Positions 1 through 10,097 of a stretch of 41,941 bases of DNA are shown here, one piece after another. This DNA comes from Kordiimonadaceae bacterium. Its GTDB lineage: Bacteria > Pseudomonadota > Alphaproteobacteria > Sphingomonadales > Emcibacteraceae. Position numbers and translations under genes: made by a program. The stretch lies in the NCBI GenBank assembly GCA_018660225.1, contig JABJKT010000159.1:1-41941 (forward strand). Direction: 5' to 3'. The notes under the pieces were generated by a model. It was not told the origin of the DNA and ran no database searches. It was given only the letters and a program-made list of their open reading frames with translations. Each line of letters starts with the position of its first letter. The first letter of the stretch is position 1.

Positions 1-19
1 CCCTCAAGTCTTATTTTTG

Positions 20-75
20 ATTACTAACTATAACATAGATAGTTAGTTACTTCAAAAAGTGTAGTTAGTTACTTC
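20..75. promoter_or_regulatory. Inverted plus direct repeat operator array upstream of the first gene
   Basis: ACTAACTA (23-30) and TAGTTAGT (40-47) form a perfect 8-bp inverted repeat with a 9-nt centre. TAGTTAGTTACTTC occurs twice, at 40-53 and 62-75, so the copies start 22 bp apart, about two helical turns. Palindromes of this TAACTA/TAGTTA type are typical of TetR-family operators. No regulator gene lies in the window, so a divergent regulator to the left is inferred. Confidence 0.55.
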
Positions 76-151
76 CTGCCGTGAACTATTGTAAAGAATT
101 GATTGTCTCTAGGGTTATTTGATCAACAGATAAACCAACAGGAGACAAGCT

Positions 152-742
152 ATGAGCATGTTTGAAATACATAAGGAAGAAACAGTAGCCACAGAAATAA
201 AGGATTTATTTCGTGAAAAAGTGGAAGGTCAGGGCTTTGTCCCTAATATTTTTGCAGTCGTTGCAGAATCTATCCCTGCACTTTTAGCCTATGAGAATAT
301 GTCAAAGAAATTCTCAGAGTGCCCATTTACGGCAGCAGAAAAAGAAACCATTGAAATTGTCACGAGTATTGAAAATAACTGCAAATACTGCGTGGCGGGG
401 CATTCGGCTTTTGCGGCCATGCAAGGCGTCCCCGAAGAAATAATCAATGCGCTTCGTAACGGCTCACCCATAGAGGATCCGCGGATAGAAGCATTAGCTA
501 ACTTTACTAGAAAATTCATTAGATCAAGAGGGAAGCTATCCAATAAAGATATCATCCTGTTCTTTGATGCCGGATTTACAAGAGCACAATTAATGGATGT
601 TGCCCTTGGAATAAGCCTGAAGACTTTCACTAATTATATTAGCAACGCGGTCTCGCTTCCACTTGATGCGGCGTTTCAACCATTTGCCTGGTCTGGGCTT
701 GATCAAGGCGAAGACGTTCCATTTTATCAAAACCACATGTAA
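152..742 (+). CDS. Carboxymuconolactone decarboxylase / AhpD-like family protein
   Basis: This 196-residue cytoplasmic protein has the family's redox motif, Cys77-x-x-Cys80 followed by His84 (CKYCVAGH). Single-domain AhpD-like proteins of this size commonly act as alkylhydroperoxidases or thiol-disulfide reductants, and some are decarboxylases. The surrounding helices fit the all-alpha AhpD fold. A GGAG ribosome site at 141-144 supports the ATG at 152. It begins a same-strand run with a methyltransferase and an alcohol dehydrogenase, so a stress or detoxification operon is plausible. The repeat array at 20-75 probably controls it. The family is clear from the motif; the actual substrate is unknown. 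Confidence 0.85.
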   Translation: MSMFEIHKEETVATEIKDLFREKVEGQGFVPNIFAVVAESIPALLAYENMSKKFSECPFTAAEKETIEIVTSIENNCKYCVAGHSAFAAMQGVPEEIINALRNGSPIEDPRIEALANFTRKFIRSRGKLSNKDIILFFDAGFTRAQLMDVALGISLKTFTNYISNAVSLPLDAAFQPFAWSGLDQGEDVPFYQNHM

Positions 743-752
743 GGAGAAAACC

Positions 753-1808
753 ATGTTAAACGAAAAAACTACAGAAGAATTCGCTGGTCTAGTTGTGTCT
801 GATGTCGCAGCAGCAATATCAGGGGTACTAACCAATATCGGCCATAAAAAAGGCCTTTATAAAGCTTTAGCCGGTGCTGGTGCAATCACATCATCTGATC
901 TCGCAGTGAAAACCGGCACCAATGAACGCTACGTTCGTGAATGGCTTAATAACCAGACCGCTGGTGGCTATGTCCACTATAATGAAGATGGTGATAATTA
1001 TTATATGCCAGATGCCTATATTCCAATTCTTGCCGATGAAGAAAGTCCCTTTTTTCTCATTCCGGCTCTTGAAGTGGCGGCGTCCCTTTGGATAGATGAA
1101 GATAAGCTGCTTGATATTTTTGAAAGCGGTGACGGTCTTGAATGGGGCGCTCATCATCATAAACTTTCCTGCGGCAGTGAATCGCTCTTCCGTCCGGGTT
1201 ATAAAACATTTTTAGTTGCAGAGTGGATCGCGGCCGTTAGTGGTTTATCTGAAAAACTAAGCGCAGGCGCTAGAATTGCCGATGTTGGTTGTGGCCATGG
1301 TGCTTCAACCATTCTAATGGCAGAACAGTTCCCGGCATCAAATGTTGTTGGCTATGATCTGCATGACGGATCCATTAAAACGGCAATATCACGTGCTAAC
1401 GACGCTAGCGCCAATGATAATATCGACTTTAAAGTAGCCAGTGCCAAAAATTATCAGGAAAATGATTATGACCTTATCTGCTTTATGGATTGCCTGCACG
1501 ATATGGGCGACCCGGTCGGTGCTGCAAAGCATGCGCGAGAGGCACTTAAGGATGATGGTGTGGTATTGTTGGTAGAACCAGCAGCCGGCGACACTGTACC
1601 TGAAAACATAAATCCTGTTGGCCGTCTTTATTACGGCGTCTCAACGGTAATCTGTACACCTTGCTCCAAATCACAGGAAGTCGGTGCAGCGCTCGGCGCA
1701 CAGGCCGGTGAAAAGCGGCTTTCTGAAGTGATGAAGGAAGCTGGGTTTTCATCAGTGGAACGGGTTGCGCAAACACCCTTTAATATAATTCTCGCAGCAC
1801 GGCCTTAA
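753..1808 (+). CDS. Class I SAM-dependent methyltransferase with N-terminal winged-helix domain
   Basis: The start is placed at ATG 753, 7 nt after AAGGAG (741-746), rather than at an upstream in-frame ATG at 663 that would overlap the previous gene. The 351-residue product has an N-terminal helical/winged-helix region (about residues 12-75, including the NERYVREWL helix). It is followed by a Rossmann methyltransferase domain whose SAM-binding motif I is [11 protein letters not shown] (about 175-185). This architecture matches the Rv2258c-like group, where the N-terminal domain serves dimerisation rather than DNA binding. It lies 10 nt after the AhpD-like gene, so co-transcription is likely. 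The methyl acceptor cannot be read from sequence. Confidence 0.85.
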   Translation: MLNEKTTEEFAGLVVSDVAAAISGVLTNIGHKKGLYKALAGAGAITSSDLAVKTGTNERYVREWLNNQTAGGYVHYNEDGDNYYMPDAYIPILADEESPFFLIPALEVAASLWIDEDKLLDIFESGDGLEWGAHHHKLSCGSESLFRPGYKTFLVAEWIAAVSGLSEKLSAGARIADVGCGHGASTILMAEQFPASNVVGYDLHDGSIKTAISRANDASANDNIDFKVASAKNYQENDYDLICFMDCLHDMGDPVGAAKHAREALKDDGVVLLVEPAAGDTVPENINPVGRLYYGVSTVICTPCSKSQEVGAALGAQAGEKRLSEVMKEAGFSSVERVAQTPFNIILAARP

Positions 1809-1873
1809 TTCTATTGAACTGCCTAATTTTTTATGTTTTGCTCTGGCTTCAAGTAACCACTGGAAATATAAAA

Positions 1874-2914
1874 ATGAAGGCAGTTCTTTACGAGGCTTAT
1901 AATGCTCTCCCAACCATCCAAAATGTTGCTGACCCGACACCGGTAAATCATGGTGTCGTGGTAAAGGTTATGGCGACCGGGGTTTGCCGAAGTGATTGGC
2001 ATGGCTGGGTAGGCCATGATCCGGATATTAAACTGCCCCACGTGCCGGGTCACGAGCTTGCCGGGATTATTGAAGCGGTCGGTAAAGATGTTAAAAACTG
2101 GAAAATAGGTCAGCGGGTTACGGTGCCATTTGTTGGTGGTTGCGGGCATTGCCCGCAGTGCGACAGTGGTAATCAGCAGGTATGCGATAATCAGTTCCAA
2201 CCCGGCTTTACCCATTGGGGATCATTCGCAGAATATGTTTCTATTCACCAAGCAGATATTAATTTGGTTAGCCTACCAGAGCAAATTTCCTTTGTTACAG
2301 CCGCGAGCCTGGGGTGCCGCTTTATTACATCATACCGCGGCATTGTTGATCAGGGCAAGGTGAGCGCGGGACAGTGGGTGGCCGTTCACGGATGCGGTGG
2401 TGTTGGCCTTTCCGCTATTATGATAGCCAAGGCGTTTGGCGCAAAAGTCATCGCCGTTGATATTGATGATAAGAAACTGGATTTTGCAAAATCAATAGGG
2501 GCGGATGCAACACTTAATGCTAGCTCAGTCGGGAATATACCCGAAGCTATTCATGACGTAACGGGACGGGGCGCTCATATTTCAATGGACGCGCTTGGAA
2601 ATCCGCTAACTTGTGAAAATTCAATTCGCTCCTTAAGGAAACGCGGCAAACATATTCAGGTAGGCCTTCTTGTTGCGGATCAAAGCAGCCCGAAACTGCC
2701 AATGGATATAGTGGTGGCAAATGAACTTGAAATTATCGGCAGCCACGGAATGGCAGCGCACCGCTATCCTGAAATGATGGACATGATAGCCAAAGGCAAG
2801 CTCATGCCTGAAAAATTAATAGGGCGGGAAATAAATCTTGAGGGGGCCATCAATGCATTGATCAATATGGATAAATTTGAAGGAACCGGCGTTACTGTTA
2901 TCTCGGAATTTTAA
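1874..2914 (+). CDS. Zinc-dependent alcohol dehydrogenase (MDR superfamily)
   Basis: The start is set at ATG 1874, where the conserved MKAVLYEAY beginning of the family appears; an in-frame upstream start at 1814 adds 20 atypical residues. The 346-residue protein has catalytic-zinc ligands Cys38 and His60-Glu61 and a complete structural-zinc lobe (Cys90, Cys93, Cys96, Cys104). The NAD(P)-binding glycine motif [10 protein letters not shown] lies near residue 180. It should be a cytosolic medium-chain NAD(P)-dependent oxidoreductase acting on an alcohol or aldehyde. It follows the methyltransferase by 65 nt on the same strand. Its end overlaps the convergent antiporter gene by 4 nt. Substrate not predictable. 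Confidence 0.9.
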   Translation: MKAVLYEAYNALPTIQNVADPTPVNHGVVVKVMATGVCRSDWHGWVGHDPDIKLPHVPGHELAGIIEAVGKDVKNWKIGQRVTVPFVGGCGHCPQCDSGNQQVCDNQFQPGFTHWGSFAEYVSIHQADINLVSLPEQISFVTAASLGCRFITSYRGIVDQGKVSAGQWVAVHGCGGVGLSAIMIAKAFGAKVIAVDIDDKKLDFAKSIGADATLNASSVGNIPEAIHDVTGRGAHISMDALGNPLTCENSIRSLRKRGKHIQVGLLVADQSSPKLPMDIVVANELEIIGSHGMAAHRYPEMMDMIAKGKLMPEKLIGREINLEGAINALINMDKFEGTGVTVISEF

Positions 2915-4185
2915 CTGCCACCAGATTTGACGAAATATGGTTTCCAAAACCGAATACCAAGCGGCACAGATATATTCATGAAGAAAGCCGTAACCATCAG
3001 CGTATAGAAGGCCGCATCTGTTAAAATGTCATTTTGTACATAAGCGATATCCATCACCACAAAGGCAAGTTCTGCCCGCCCGAGCATGCCAAGACCGATC
3101 ATAACGCTTTCTTCAAAATTAAATCCCCCTGTATATCTTGCCGCTACCCCTGCTGAAATTATTTGAACAATGATCAGCGTGATCGTCAGTGCTGCCACGT
3201 AAGGCACTACGGAAACCAACAGATCCCAGTCAAAGATAATTTTGGCACCCAGAGCAACGAAAAATACCGGACCAATCCAGACAAAGGCCACATTATCAAT
3301 AAGCCGTTTGATAGTTTTAAAATCTTCCGGCGCATCGTCATCTTCTTCGACACCAACAATAGCAGTGGGCGCTTTTTTAAAATATTCTTCCCGTAAAATA
3401 AGCCCGGCCATATAAGCGCCCACGGCCGGGTGGAGGCCGAGTGCATGAGAACTGATTGCCACCAGCATAACGAAAATCAAAATGACCAAAGTCCTCTGGC
3501 CGCGCGTGAAGGAAAATATATGATTGATGCCAAATCTGCCCAATCCTGGCACAAAATAAAGTGGACCTTTTGATTCGCTCGGAAGAACCCAGACGGCGAG
3601 AATGGCAACGACGATAAAAAAGCCAACCGCTTTTAACATAATAAGCCCAACGCTTAGCAGCCCGACAGATGCTTGACCACTAGCGATCGGTATAATAACC
3701 GCCACCATTGCCAGTGAAGCAATATCATCGAGCAAGGCCGATGTCATAATGCCTGTTGCGGCGCGGGTTTTATTTAGTCCTTCGCTCTTTAAGGACATTA
3801 AGGTCAGCGACACAGCGGTCGCGGCCATGGCAAGCCCGACTACAAGGGCCATATTAGTGTCTTCCCAGAAATAAAGAGCGAGCAAATAAGCCGTTAAAAA
3901 GGGCGAAATACCCCCAAAAAAAGCAATACCCCAGCTCCGCTTAACGCCAGCTATAAAATTATCAGTACTTTCTTCAAAACCAAGCGCAAACATAATCAGA
4001 ATAATGCCAATTTCTGCAAAAACACGGATAAATTCACCGGGTTCGGTAGGAAGTATGCCAGTGTTGACATAAACCGCGCCCATGAACAGATAAAACAGCA
4101 CCGGCGTAAGCCGTGTGGCCCTCGCCATAAAGTGGGCAAGCAAAACCCCTATCCAGATAATGGTTAAGTTTTCCAGTGTGTGCAT
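2911..4185 (-). CDS. Cation:proton antiporter, CPA2/Kef type, membrane domain only
   Basis: The 424-residue protein is hydrophobic throughout, with about a dozen membrane helices. It carries the CPA2-like segment [14 protein letters not shown], whose acidic pair corresponds to the ion-binding site of Na+/H+ and K+/H+ exchangers. Another recognisable segment is [18 protein letters not shown]. No C-terminal TrkA-N (nucleotide-binding) domain follows, unlike full KefB/KefC, so it resembles the shorter antiporters. It should exchange K+ or Na+ for H+ in the inner membrane. It is monocistronic by context, divergent from the RND operon and convergent with the alcohol dehydrogenase. The ion is not determined. 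Confidence 0.85.
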   Translation of the reverse strand: MHTLENLTIIWIGVLLAHFMARATRLTPVLFYLFMGAVYVNTGILPTEPGEFIRVFAEIGIILIMFALGFEESTDNFIAGVKRSWGIAFFGGISPFLTAYLLALYFWEDTNMALVVGLAMAATAVSLTLMSLKSEGLNKTRAATGIMTSALLDDIASLAMVAVIIPIASGQASVGLLSVGLIMLKAVGFFIVVAILAVWVLPSESKGPLYFVPGLGRFGINHIFSFTRGQRTLVILIFVMLVAISSHALGLHPAVGAYMAGLILREEYFKKAPTAIVGVEEDDDAPEDFKTIKRLIDNVAFVWIGPVFFVALGAKIIFDWDLLVSVVPYVAALTITLIIVQIISAGVAARYTGGFNFEESVMIGLGMLGRAELAFVVMDIAYVQNDILTDAAFYTLMVTAFFMNISVPLGIRFWKPYFVKSGGS

Positions 4186-4255
4186 TATTTATTCTGACCT
4201 TTATTGATACCCATTGATGCAATTTATATAGAGGGTTCAGAAATAGAAAGTAAAA

Positions 4256-4278
4256 AACGAGAAATCAACGAGAAATCA
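4256..4278. promoter_or_regulatory. Tandem 11-bp direct repeat, candidate OmpR-family response-regulator site
   Basis: ACGAGAAATCA is repeated perfectly and without a gap at 4257-4267 and 4268-4278. A period of 11 bp, one helical turn, is what tandem OmpR/PhoB-type dimers recognise, and an OmpR-type regulator is encoded at the end of the operon starting at 4365. It lies in the 179-nt divergent region between the antiporter and the pump operon. Regulatory function is inferred. Confidence 0.5.
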
Positions 4279-4364
4279 TAGTCATAAAGAACATTTTGCC
4301 ATTTTCAGTTTCGTTTAAGCTCCATTTGCTATCAAGGATGTAACGAATAAACGGAGTATTGAAA

Positions 4365-5603
4365 ATGTTATATAGGTTGCTTTTTATAGCGCTGGTTACT
4401 TGGCACTATGGTGCTGGAGCACAGCAAAATGAAGCCTTGGAATTTGAAATTACGCCAAGTGAGACAGTGACCGTGCAGGATGTCGTGAACGCAGCATTGT
4501 CACTCTCGCCCGATGGGTTGGTTGTGAGTTCAAAAGAACAAAATGCAGATGCGTTGTCGGCAAAAGCCTCAAGTCTGTTTTCAGACACACCGGCAATTTC
4601 TTTTCAGCTTCAAAATGACCGTTATTTTTCGAACCAGGGCATGCGAGAATATGAAGGCGGCGTTGATTTGCCGTTATGGATGCCCGGCCAAAAGGCCGCT
4701 AGTCGCCAGAAGGCTCGTGTATCATCCCGCGAAGCTGAGGCATATCAAGATTTGGTACTATTCAGCGTGACCGGTCAGGTCCGTGAAATGCTTTGGGAAA
4801 TTACCCTCGCCGATGCCGCTTTACAGCAAAGCAGGGATAATCTAAAAACTGCCGTGGATTTAGATAGGGATATCAGTAAGAAAATCACAGCCGGAAACCT
4901 TCCACGGCGCGATGAACTTCTTAGTCAAAAAGAAATAATGAGCAGAAAAATGGCTCTTGTTGAGGCCGAGGCAGAATATATCCATGCGGCAAGGGAATAT
5001 GAAGCCATTACAGGCCTTTTGGAAATGCCGGCTTATTTTGACGAAGAAGTAAACCATGAAAATGACGGCGAAAGCGTCCCACTACTTGAATTGGCCCAAG
5101 CCAAAGTAGACTTTATGGAAGCGCAGTACAGGGTCAGCAAAAGCAGCTGGAGCCGTGCGCCGACACTATCCGTAGGCGTTAAGCGCGAAAGCGGCTCATT
5201 CCTCGACCGTAATATCGATAGTTTTGGTGTCGGTTTTTCTGTGCCCCTTGGTTCTGGTGTTCATATGACATCAAAACGTGCTGCCGCCGCGGTGGAACTT
5301 GCGCAAGCAGAAAGAGAAAATGAACTAGTAAAGCGTGATCACCGCCTTCATCTGCACGAAGCAGAACATGATCTTGAAGTGTGTGAAATTCAACTTCCCT
5401 ATTCAAGCAGCCATTTTGAAATGGCTCAAGAAAACCTGCGGCTCAGTCAGAAGGCTTTTGATATGGGTGAAAGTGATCTTATTGAACTTCTTAAAGTTCA
5501 GGAACAGTATTTCCAATCATCGGCTGAAAACAGTCAGAAAATTATTGAATGCAAGCGGTCCATTGCCCGCCATAACCAAATTAAGGGAGTTTTACTGCCA
5601 TGA
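4365..5603 (+). CDS. TolC-like outer membrane factor of a heavy-metal-type RND pump
   Basis: The start is ATG 4365, 8 nt after CGGAG (4352-4356); a TTG at 4359 lies too close to that site. The 412-residue product begins with a short hydrophobic signal peptide ending near GAGAQ. It is rich in heptad-like helices, such as AEYIHAAREYEAITGL and LRLSQKAFDMGESDLIELLKVQEQYF, the typical C-terminal repeat of outer-membrane efflux proteins. Short TolC homologues of about 400 residues are common in CzcC/CusC-type operons. The stop overlaps the adaptor start (ATGA), which indicates translational coupling. It should form the outer-membrane channel of the tripartite pump encoded downstream. Confidence 0.85.
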   Translation: MLYRLLFIALVTWHYGAGAQQNEALEFEITPSETVTVQDVVNAALSLSPDGLVVSSKEQNADALSAKASSLFSDTPAISFQLQNDRYFSNQGMREYEGGVDLPLWMPGQKAASRQKARVSSREAEAYQDLVLFSVTGQVREMLWEITLADAALQQSRDNLKTAVDLDRDISKKITAGNLPRRDELLSQKEIMSRKMALVEAEAEYIHAAREYEAITGLLEMPAYFDEEVNHENDGESVPLLELAQAKVDFMEAQYRVSKSSWSRAPTLSVGVKRESGSFLDRNIDSFGVGFSVPLGSGVHMTSKRAAAAVELAQAERENELVKRDHRLHLHEAEHDLEVCEIQLPYSSSHFEMAQENLRLSQKAFDMGESDLIELLKVQEQYFQSSAENSQKIIECKRSIARHNQIKGVLLP

Positions 5604-6700
5604 AAAAAATAATCACTATTGTGGCCTGTTTGTTTATGGCAAGTTTGCAGGCGTCATATGCTCAAGGTCAATTAAAACTGAACCAGTCACAAATAGATAA
5701 TCTTGGTATAAAAACCCAACAGGCTGATCTTATTTCTGCTGTTTGGAGCCGTAGTGTGCCGGGAAAAATAGTTATCCCTAATGCACAAGTCAGGGTGTTA
5801 AACCCGATGCTTCCGGGATTGGTAAATGTTCTTTACGTGGCTGAAGGTGATCAAATAACAGCAGGACAGAAGCTGGCCGAAATTTCAAGCCCGGCTTTTT
5901 TAGAAGCACAGCAGGACTATCTCGAAGCACTATCAAATCAAACCATGATGACAAGAAATCATCAAAAAAATGAAGAATTGATGGAAGAAGGCATCATTTC
6001 TGAAAAATCATATTTAAATGGTCAGGCCGCCCTGCAGGAAGCTGAAGCATCCCTTTATAGAAGCTATCAGTCATTACATTTTTCAGGTTTGAGCGATGAT
6101 GAGATTACCCAGCTTAAAAATTCCCGCGTAATGAAAAGAACAATGGTTATCCCCGCGCCGTTTGATGGCGTTGTGCTGGAGCAAACCGTGAAAACCGGTG
6201 AACATGTAGACGAAGATGTCTCCCTTTATCATGTGGGGCAGATCGATCCGCTTTGGGTAGAAATTCACGTGCCCTATATGATGCGAACATCTATTGAAAT
6301 TGGCAATAAAATCACCATCGAAGGCTCGGATGTTGAGAGTAATATCATCACTATTGGTCAAATGGTTCATGATGATGATCAGGGGATTATTGTTCGTGGC
6401 TTGCTTGAGCAAGGCCAAAACCAGTTTATTCCCGGCCAGTTTATCAAAGCTCATCTCGAGCAAAAAGTTGCCCAAGGTGATTTTTACCGTATTCCAACCG
6501 GCGCTGTGATCCGTAGCGGCGATGAAGTGACGCTCTTTGTCAGGGATCAGAACGGGTTTACTTTAAAACCTGCGCGTATAATTGCCGATGAAGGACAGTC
6601 ACTCGTGGTGGATGCACAGATCAGTTCAACCGATCAGATCGCCATTAAAGGACTAGCCACGTTAAAAGGAATGTTAGAGGGATTGGGGAGTGATGACTAA
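5600..6700 (+). CDS. Efflux RND periplasmic adaptor subunit (membrane fusion protein, CusB/CzcB-like)
   Basis: The 366-residue protein has an N-terminal signal peptide (ending about SYAQ, residue 21). It has the lipoyl/barrel-sandwich half-motifs expected of membrane fusion proteins: PMLPGLVNVLYVAEGDQITAG near 70-90 and IPAPFDGVVLEQTVKTGEHV near 180-200. A helical hairpin lies between them and a beta-barrel region follows (VGQIDPLWVEIHVP). It lacks the long His- or Met-rich extensions seen in some metal adaptors. It overlaps the channel gene by 4 nt and the pump gene by 1 nt. It should bridge the inner-membrane pump and the outer-membrane channel. An AAGGGA site at 5583-5588 supports the start. 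Confidence 0.88.
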   Translation: MKKIITIVACLFMASLQASYAQGQLKLNQSQIDNLGIKTQQADLISAVWSRSVPGKIVIPNAQVRVLNPMLPGLVNVLYVAEGDQITAGQKLAEISSPAFLEAQQDYLEALSNQTMMTRNHQKNEELMEEGIISEKSYLNGQAALQEAEASLYRSYQSLHFSGLSDDEITQLKNSRVMKRTMVIPAPFDGVVLEQTVKTGEHVDEDVSLYHVGQIDPLWVEIHVPYMMRTSIEIGNKITIEGSDVESNIITIGQMVHDDDQGIIVRGLLEQGQNQFIPGQFIKAHLEQKVAQGDFYRIPTGAVIRSGDEVTLFVRDQNGFTLKPARIIADEGQSLVVDAQISSTDQIAIKGLATLKGMLEGLGSDD

Positions 6701-9700
6701 TGCTTAAAAAGCTCATTCAATTCTCGCTGACCCAGCGATTGATTATTCTGCTTCTTTCGGCACTGGTAATTGCCGGAGGATGGATATCATTTGGTAATAC
6801 GCCAATTGATGCTTATCCGGATGTATCAACAACCCAGGTAAAAATTATTTTAAAAGCACCGGGCATGACCCCGGAAGAGATTGAGCAACGTATCACGGCG
6901 CTTATCGAAGTTGAGATGCTTGGCTTGCCTAATCAAAGCATGCTGCGCTCTATTTCCAAATATGCCCTTACTGATATCACCATTGATTTTGAAGAAGGTA
7001 CCGATATTTACTGGGCCCGTCAGCAGGTGTCGGAGCGTTTAAATGCTATAATGGAAGACCTGCCACCCGGTGTTACCGGCGGCATTGCCCCTATGACGAC
7101 CCCGCTTGGTGAAATGTTTATGTTCACCATCGAAGGCGACAGTATGACTTTGATGGAAAAAAGATCCCTGCTTGATTGGGTAATCCGTCCCTCATTGCGC
7201 GGTGTTGCGGGTGTTGCGGATGTTAATGCTCTGGGCGGGCACGTGAAAACTTTTGAAATTATGCCAGATAACGCCGCCTTGCTGGCACAGGGAATCACAA
7301 TTTCTGAACTGATAGAGGCCATTGAAGTAAATAATAAAAATGACGGTGCCGGACGCCTTAATGAAGGCGAGGAAGTGCTACTGGTTCGCACAAGCGGCAG
7401 TATCACTGAATTGGCAGACGTTGAAAATATCATCGTCCGTGAGAGCCAGCATGAGCCGATCCGTATTGGTGATGTGGCGTCAGTTAGTATCGGATCAATC
7501 ACGCGCTACGGCGGTGTTACGGCAAACGGCAAGGGCGAAGCCGTTGAAGGACTTGTTTTAAGCCTGAGAGGCGCCAATGCACAGGATGTCGTCTTTGGTA
7601 TAAATGAAAAAATTGCTGATATCGAAGCCAGCCTACCGGATGATATTTCTATTAATGTATTTTATGACCGCGGTATGCTGATCGATAAGGCGATCGGATC
7701 GGTTTCAACGGCACTTGGTGAAGCCATTATTCTGGTTTTAATATTACTGCTTATATTCCTCGGTGATATCCGTGTTGCGCTTACTGTCGCGCTAATTTTA
7801 CCGCTGGCGGCACTGGCAACGTTCATCTGGATGAACCAGTTTGGTATGTCGGCTAATCTGATGAGCCTTGGCGGACTGGCCATTGCCATCGGCATACTCG
7901 TCGACGCGGCGGTGGTGGTAGTTGAAAATATTGTCACTCATCTGTCCCATGAAAATAAAGGAAAACATCCCCGGCTTCATTTAATATACCGTGCGGTTTG
8001 TGAAGTATCGCTACCCGTGACATCGGGAATGCTGATCATTATTATTGTATTTCTGCCGCTTTTATCGCTGCAGGGACTGGAAGGAAAATTATTTTCACCT
8101 GTAGCGCTTACCATCGTATTTGCCCTGACATCGTCGTTGATTTTATCGCTAACGGTCATTCCGGTAATGGCGTCATACTTACCGAGTAAGACGGCCCACG
8201 CCGATACAAAATTTGTCGTTCTTTTGCAGAAGCTTTATATACCAATGCTTAATTGGTCACTGGCGAACACGAAGAAAGTAGCTCTTTGTTCGGGCGCGTT
8301 GCTGATTGTTGCGGCCTTTATTTATTTTCAAGTCGGTAAAACCTTTATGCCGACAATGAACGAAGGGGATGTGATTGTTCAGTGGGAGAAATTACCGTCC
8401 ATTACGCTCGAAAAATCATTGGAAATTGATAATAATATTGAGCAACTATTACTTAAGAATATTCCGGAAATTGCTGGCGTTGTGGCGCGGGCGGGTTCGG
8501 ATGAAATTGGTCTTGATCCAATGGGGCTTAATGAAACGGACGGATTTCTGGTATTTAAACCCGAAGAAGAATGGCAAGTGGCATCGAAAGAAGAACTGAT
8601 TGCCAACATAGATAAAGTTATGTCAGAAGTGCCGGGTATTGCATACAACTTTACCCAGCCTATTGAAATGCGCGTTTCTGAAATGTTGACCGGTGTGCGC
8701 GGTGATATCGCCATTAAAATTTTTGGTGAAGATCAGGACCAGCTAAATAGTATTGGTGAGCAACTCGTGAGCCTTATAGGCAATATTGAAGGGGCGGATA
8801 ATGTCTATAAACCGGCTAATGAAGGGGCGCAGTATTTAAGACTTAATGTCGATATAATGGCCGCTGGACGGCTTGGTTTATCAGTTGATGAAATAACAGA
8901 GCTGCTCAGGAGTCAAATTGAAGGCTTAAATGTGGGACTTGTTTATGAAGGAGCGCGCCGTACCCCCATTGTTGTTAAAGGCTCGGAAGATATCCGAAAT
9001 TCACCGGCCGATTTTGAAAATTTACTGATAACTCTTCCTGAAGGCAGACGAGTGCCACTTTCTATGGTCACCGAAATTGAACGTGTAGAAGGACCGGTAT
9101 CGGTGCAGCGCGAAAAAAGTTCCCGCATGGTTGTTGTTATCGCCAATGTGGCAAACCGCGATCTGGTCGGTTTTGTCGAAGAGGCCAAGACGCTTACGGC
9201 ACAAAATGTAAATCTCCCCAGTGGTTATACCCTTGAATGGGGCGGGCAATTTGAAAACCAGCAACGGGCCGCGGCAAGGCTAGGTATTGTGGTTCCTGTG
9301 GCGCTTGGGCTTATATTCCTGCTGCTTTTCGTTACCTTCAAATCAATCCGTCAGGCGCTTTTGGTACTTAGTAATATTCCTTTTGCCATGACGGGCGGTA
9401 TTATCGCGCTGTGGCTTTCTGGTGAATATCTTTCCGTGCCGGCCTCGGTCGGCTTTATTGCCCTGCTCGGTATTGCGGTGCTTAATGGTGTGGTGATGTT
9501 AAGCTATTTTAATCAGCTCCATGCTTTAGGAAAATCAATATCTGAAGTGATCACCGAAGGCGCGGTGCGCCGCTTAAGGCCCGTATTGATGACGGCGAGC
9601 ATTGCAGCTTTTGGCCTTGTTCCGTTATTATTTGCTTCCGGTCCGGGATCAGAAATTCAGCGTCCTTTGGCTATAGTGGTTATTGGCGGTTTGGTCACTT

Positions 9701-9780
9701 CAACACTACTCACGCTGATACTACTACCGATTTTATACAGGCGCTTTGGCCATAAAACTGAACAGGAGGCCTTATCATGA
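6700..9780 (+). CDS. RND efflux transporter, heavy-metal (HME) family, substrate class uncertain
   Basis: The 1026-residue pump has the RND layout: one N-terminal helix, a large periplasmic loop, a central block of six helices, and the same again. The HME-family segment PIDAYPDVSTTQV is near residue 35. In transmembrane helix 4 the sequence AIAIGILVDAAVVVVEN keeps Asp402 and Glu409 but lacks the first Asp of the CzcA-type DFG-x-IVDG motif, resembling CusA there. However, methionines at the positions of the three CusA substrate methionines are not clearly conserved (VIVQWEKLP, GLNETDG; one Met shifted in SEMLTGV). Metal identity is therefore open. A GGGGAG site at 6685-6690 supports the ATG. 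It is the core of the operon. Confidence 0.9.
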   Translation: MLKKLIQFSLTQRLIILLLSALVIAGGWISFGNTPIDAYPDVSTTQVKIILKAPGMTPEEIEQRITALIEVEMLGLPNQSMLRSISKYALTDITIDFEEGTDIYWARQQVSERLNAIMEDLPPGVTGGIAPMTTPLGEMFMFTIEGDSMTLMEKRSLLDWVIRPSLRGVAGVADVNALGGHVKTFEIMPDNAALLAQGITISELIEAIEVNNKNDGAGRLNEGEEVLLVRTSGSITELADVENIIVRESQHEPIRIGDVASVSIGSITRYGGVTANGKGEAVEGLVLSLRGANAQDVVFGINEKIADIEASLPDDISINVFYDRGMLIDKAIGSVSTALGEAIILVLILLLIFLGDIRVALTVALILPLAALATFIWMNQFGMSANLMSLGGLAIAIGILVDAAVVVVENIVTHLSHENKGKHPRLHLIYRAVCEVSLPVTSGMLIIIIVFLPLLSLQGLEGKLFSPVALTIVFALTSSLILSLTVIPVMASYLPSKTAHADTKFVVLLQKLYIPMLNWSLANTKKVALCSGALLIVAAFIYFQVGKTFMPTMNEGDVIVQWEKLPSITLEKSLEIDNNIEQLLLKNIPEIAGVVARAGSDEIGLDPMGLNETDGFLVFKPEEEWQVASKEELIANIDKVMSEVPGIAYNFTQPIEMRVSEMLTGVRGDIAIKIFGEDQDQLNSIGEQLVSLIGNIEGADNVYKPANEGAQYLRLNVDIMAAGRLGLSVDEITELLRSQIEGLNVGLVYEGARRTPIVVKGSEDIRNSPADFENLLITLPEGRRVPLSMVTEIERVEGPVSVQREKSSRMVVVIANVANRDLVGFVEEAKTLTAQNVNLPSGYTLEWGGQFENQQRAAARLGIVVPVALGLIFLLLFVTFKSIRQALLVLSNIPFAMTGGIIALWLSGEYLSVPASVGFIALLGIAVLNGVVMLSYFNQLHALGKSISEVITEGAVRRLRPVLMTASIAAFGLVPLLFASGPGSEIQRPLAIVVIGGLVTSTLLTLILLPILYRRFGHKTEQEALS

Positions 9781-10097
9781 ATATTTCAATGCTGACAATA
9801 ATATCACCTGTGGCACTTGAAGATGTGATTATCGACTGGTTGTTGGAGCAAGACGATATAGACGGCTTTAACAGTTTTCCAATCTATGGTCACGGATCCT
9901 CAAAAGAAGCTCATATGTCCATGTCGGAACGTGTGACAGGGAAATCAGCCAGAGTGATGTTTCAGACCCATGTCGAATTGGATGTAGCAAAAAATATTCT
10001 AAAGCGATTAAAGAAGCAATTTGCAAGTGGCGATATTCATTATATGATAAGACCGCTTATTGATGCTGGGAATTTGATGTCATATGATGAAATCTAG
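9777..10097 (+). CDS. DUF3240 family small protein
   Basis: This 106-residue soluble protein without signal peptide is encoded directly after the RND pump, with ATGA overlap and a strong AGGAGG site (9764-9769). Its pattern (MLTIISPVALEDVIIDWLLE, later MSMSERVTGKSARVMFQTHV, ending LIDAGNLMSYDEI) matches DUF3240, a PII-like ferredoxin-fold family found beside Cus/Czc-type pumps. By analogy with PII-type and CutA-like proteins, a cytosolic sensing or modulating role on the pump is conceivable, but no function is established. It overlaps the next gene by 14 nt. Confidence 0.75.
   Translation: MNISMLTIISPVALEDVIIDWLLEQDDIDGFNSFPIYGHGSSKEAHMSMSERVTGKSARVMFQTHVELDVAKNILKRLKKQFASGDIHYMIRPLIDAGNLMSYDEI

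Noticed and set aside
663-752. N-terminal extension of the methyltransferase to ATG 663
   Set aside because: It overlaps the AhpD-like gene out of frame, and a proper AAGGAG site precedes ATG 753.
7020-7502. 160-codon antisense frame inside the RND pump gene
   Set aside because: Antisense to a clear conserved gene, Ser/Thr/Pro-rich shadow composition, no ribosome site.
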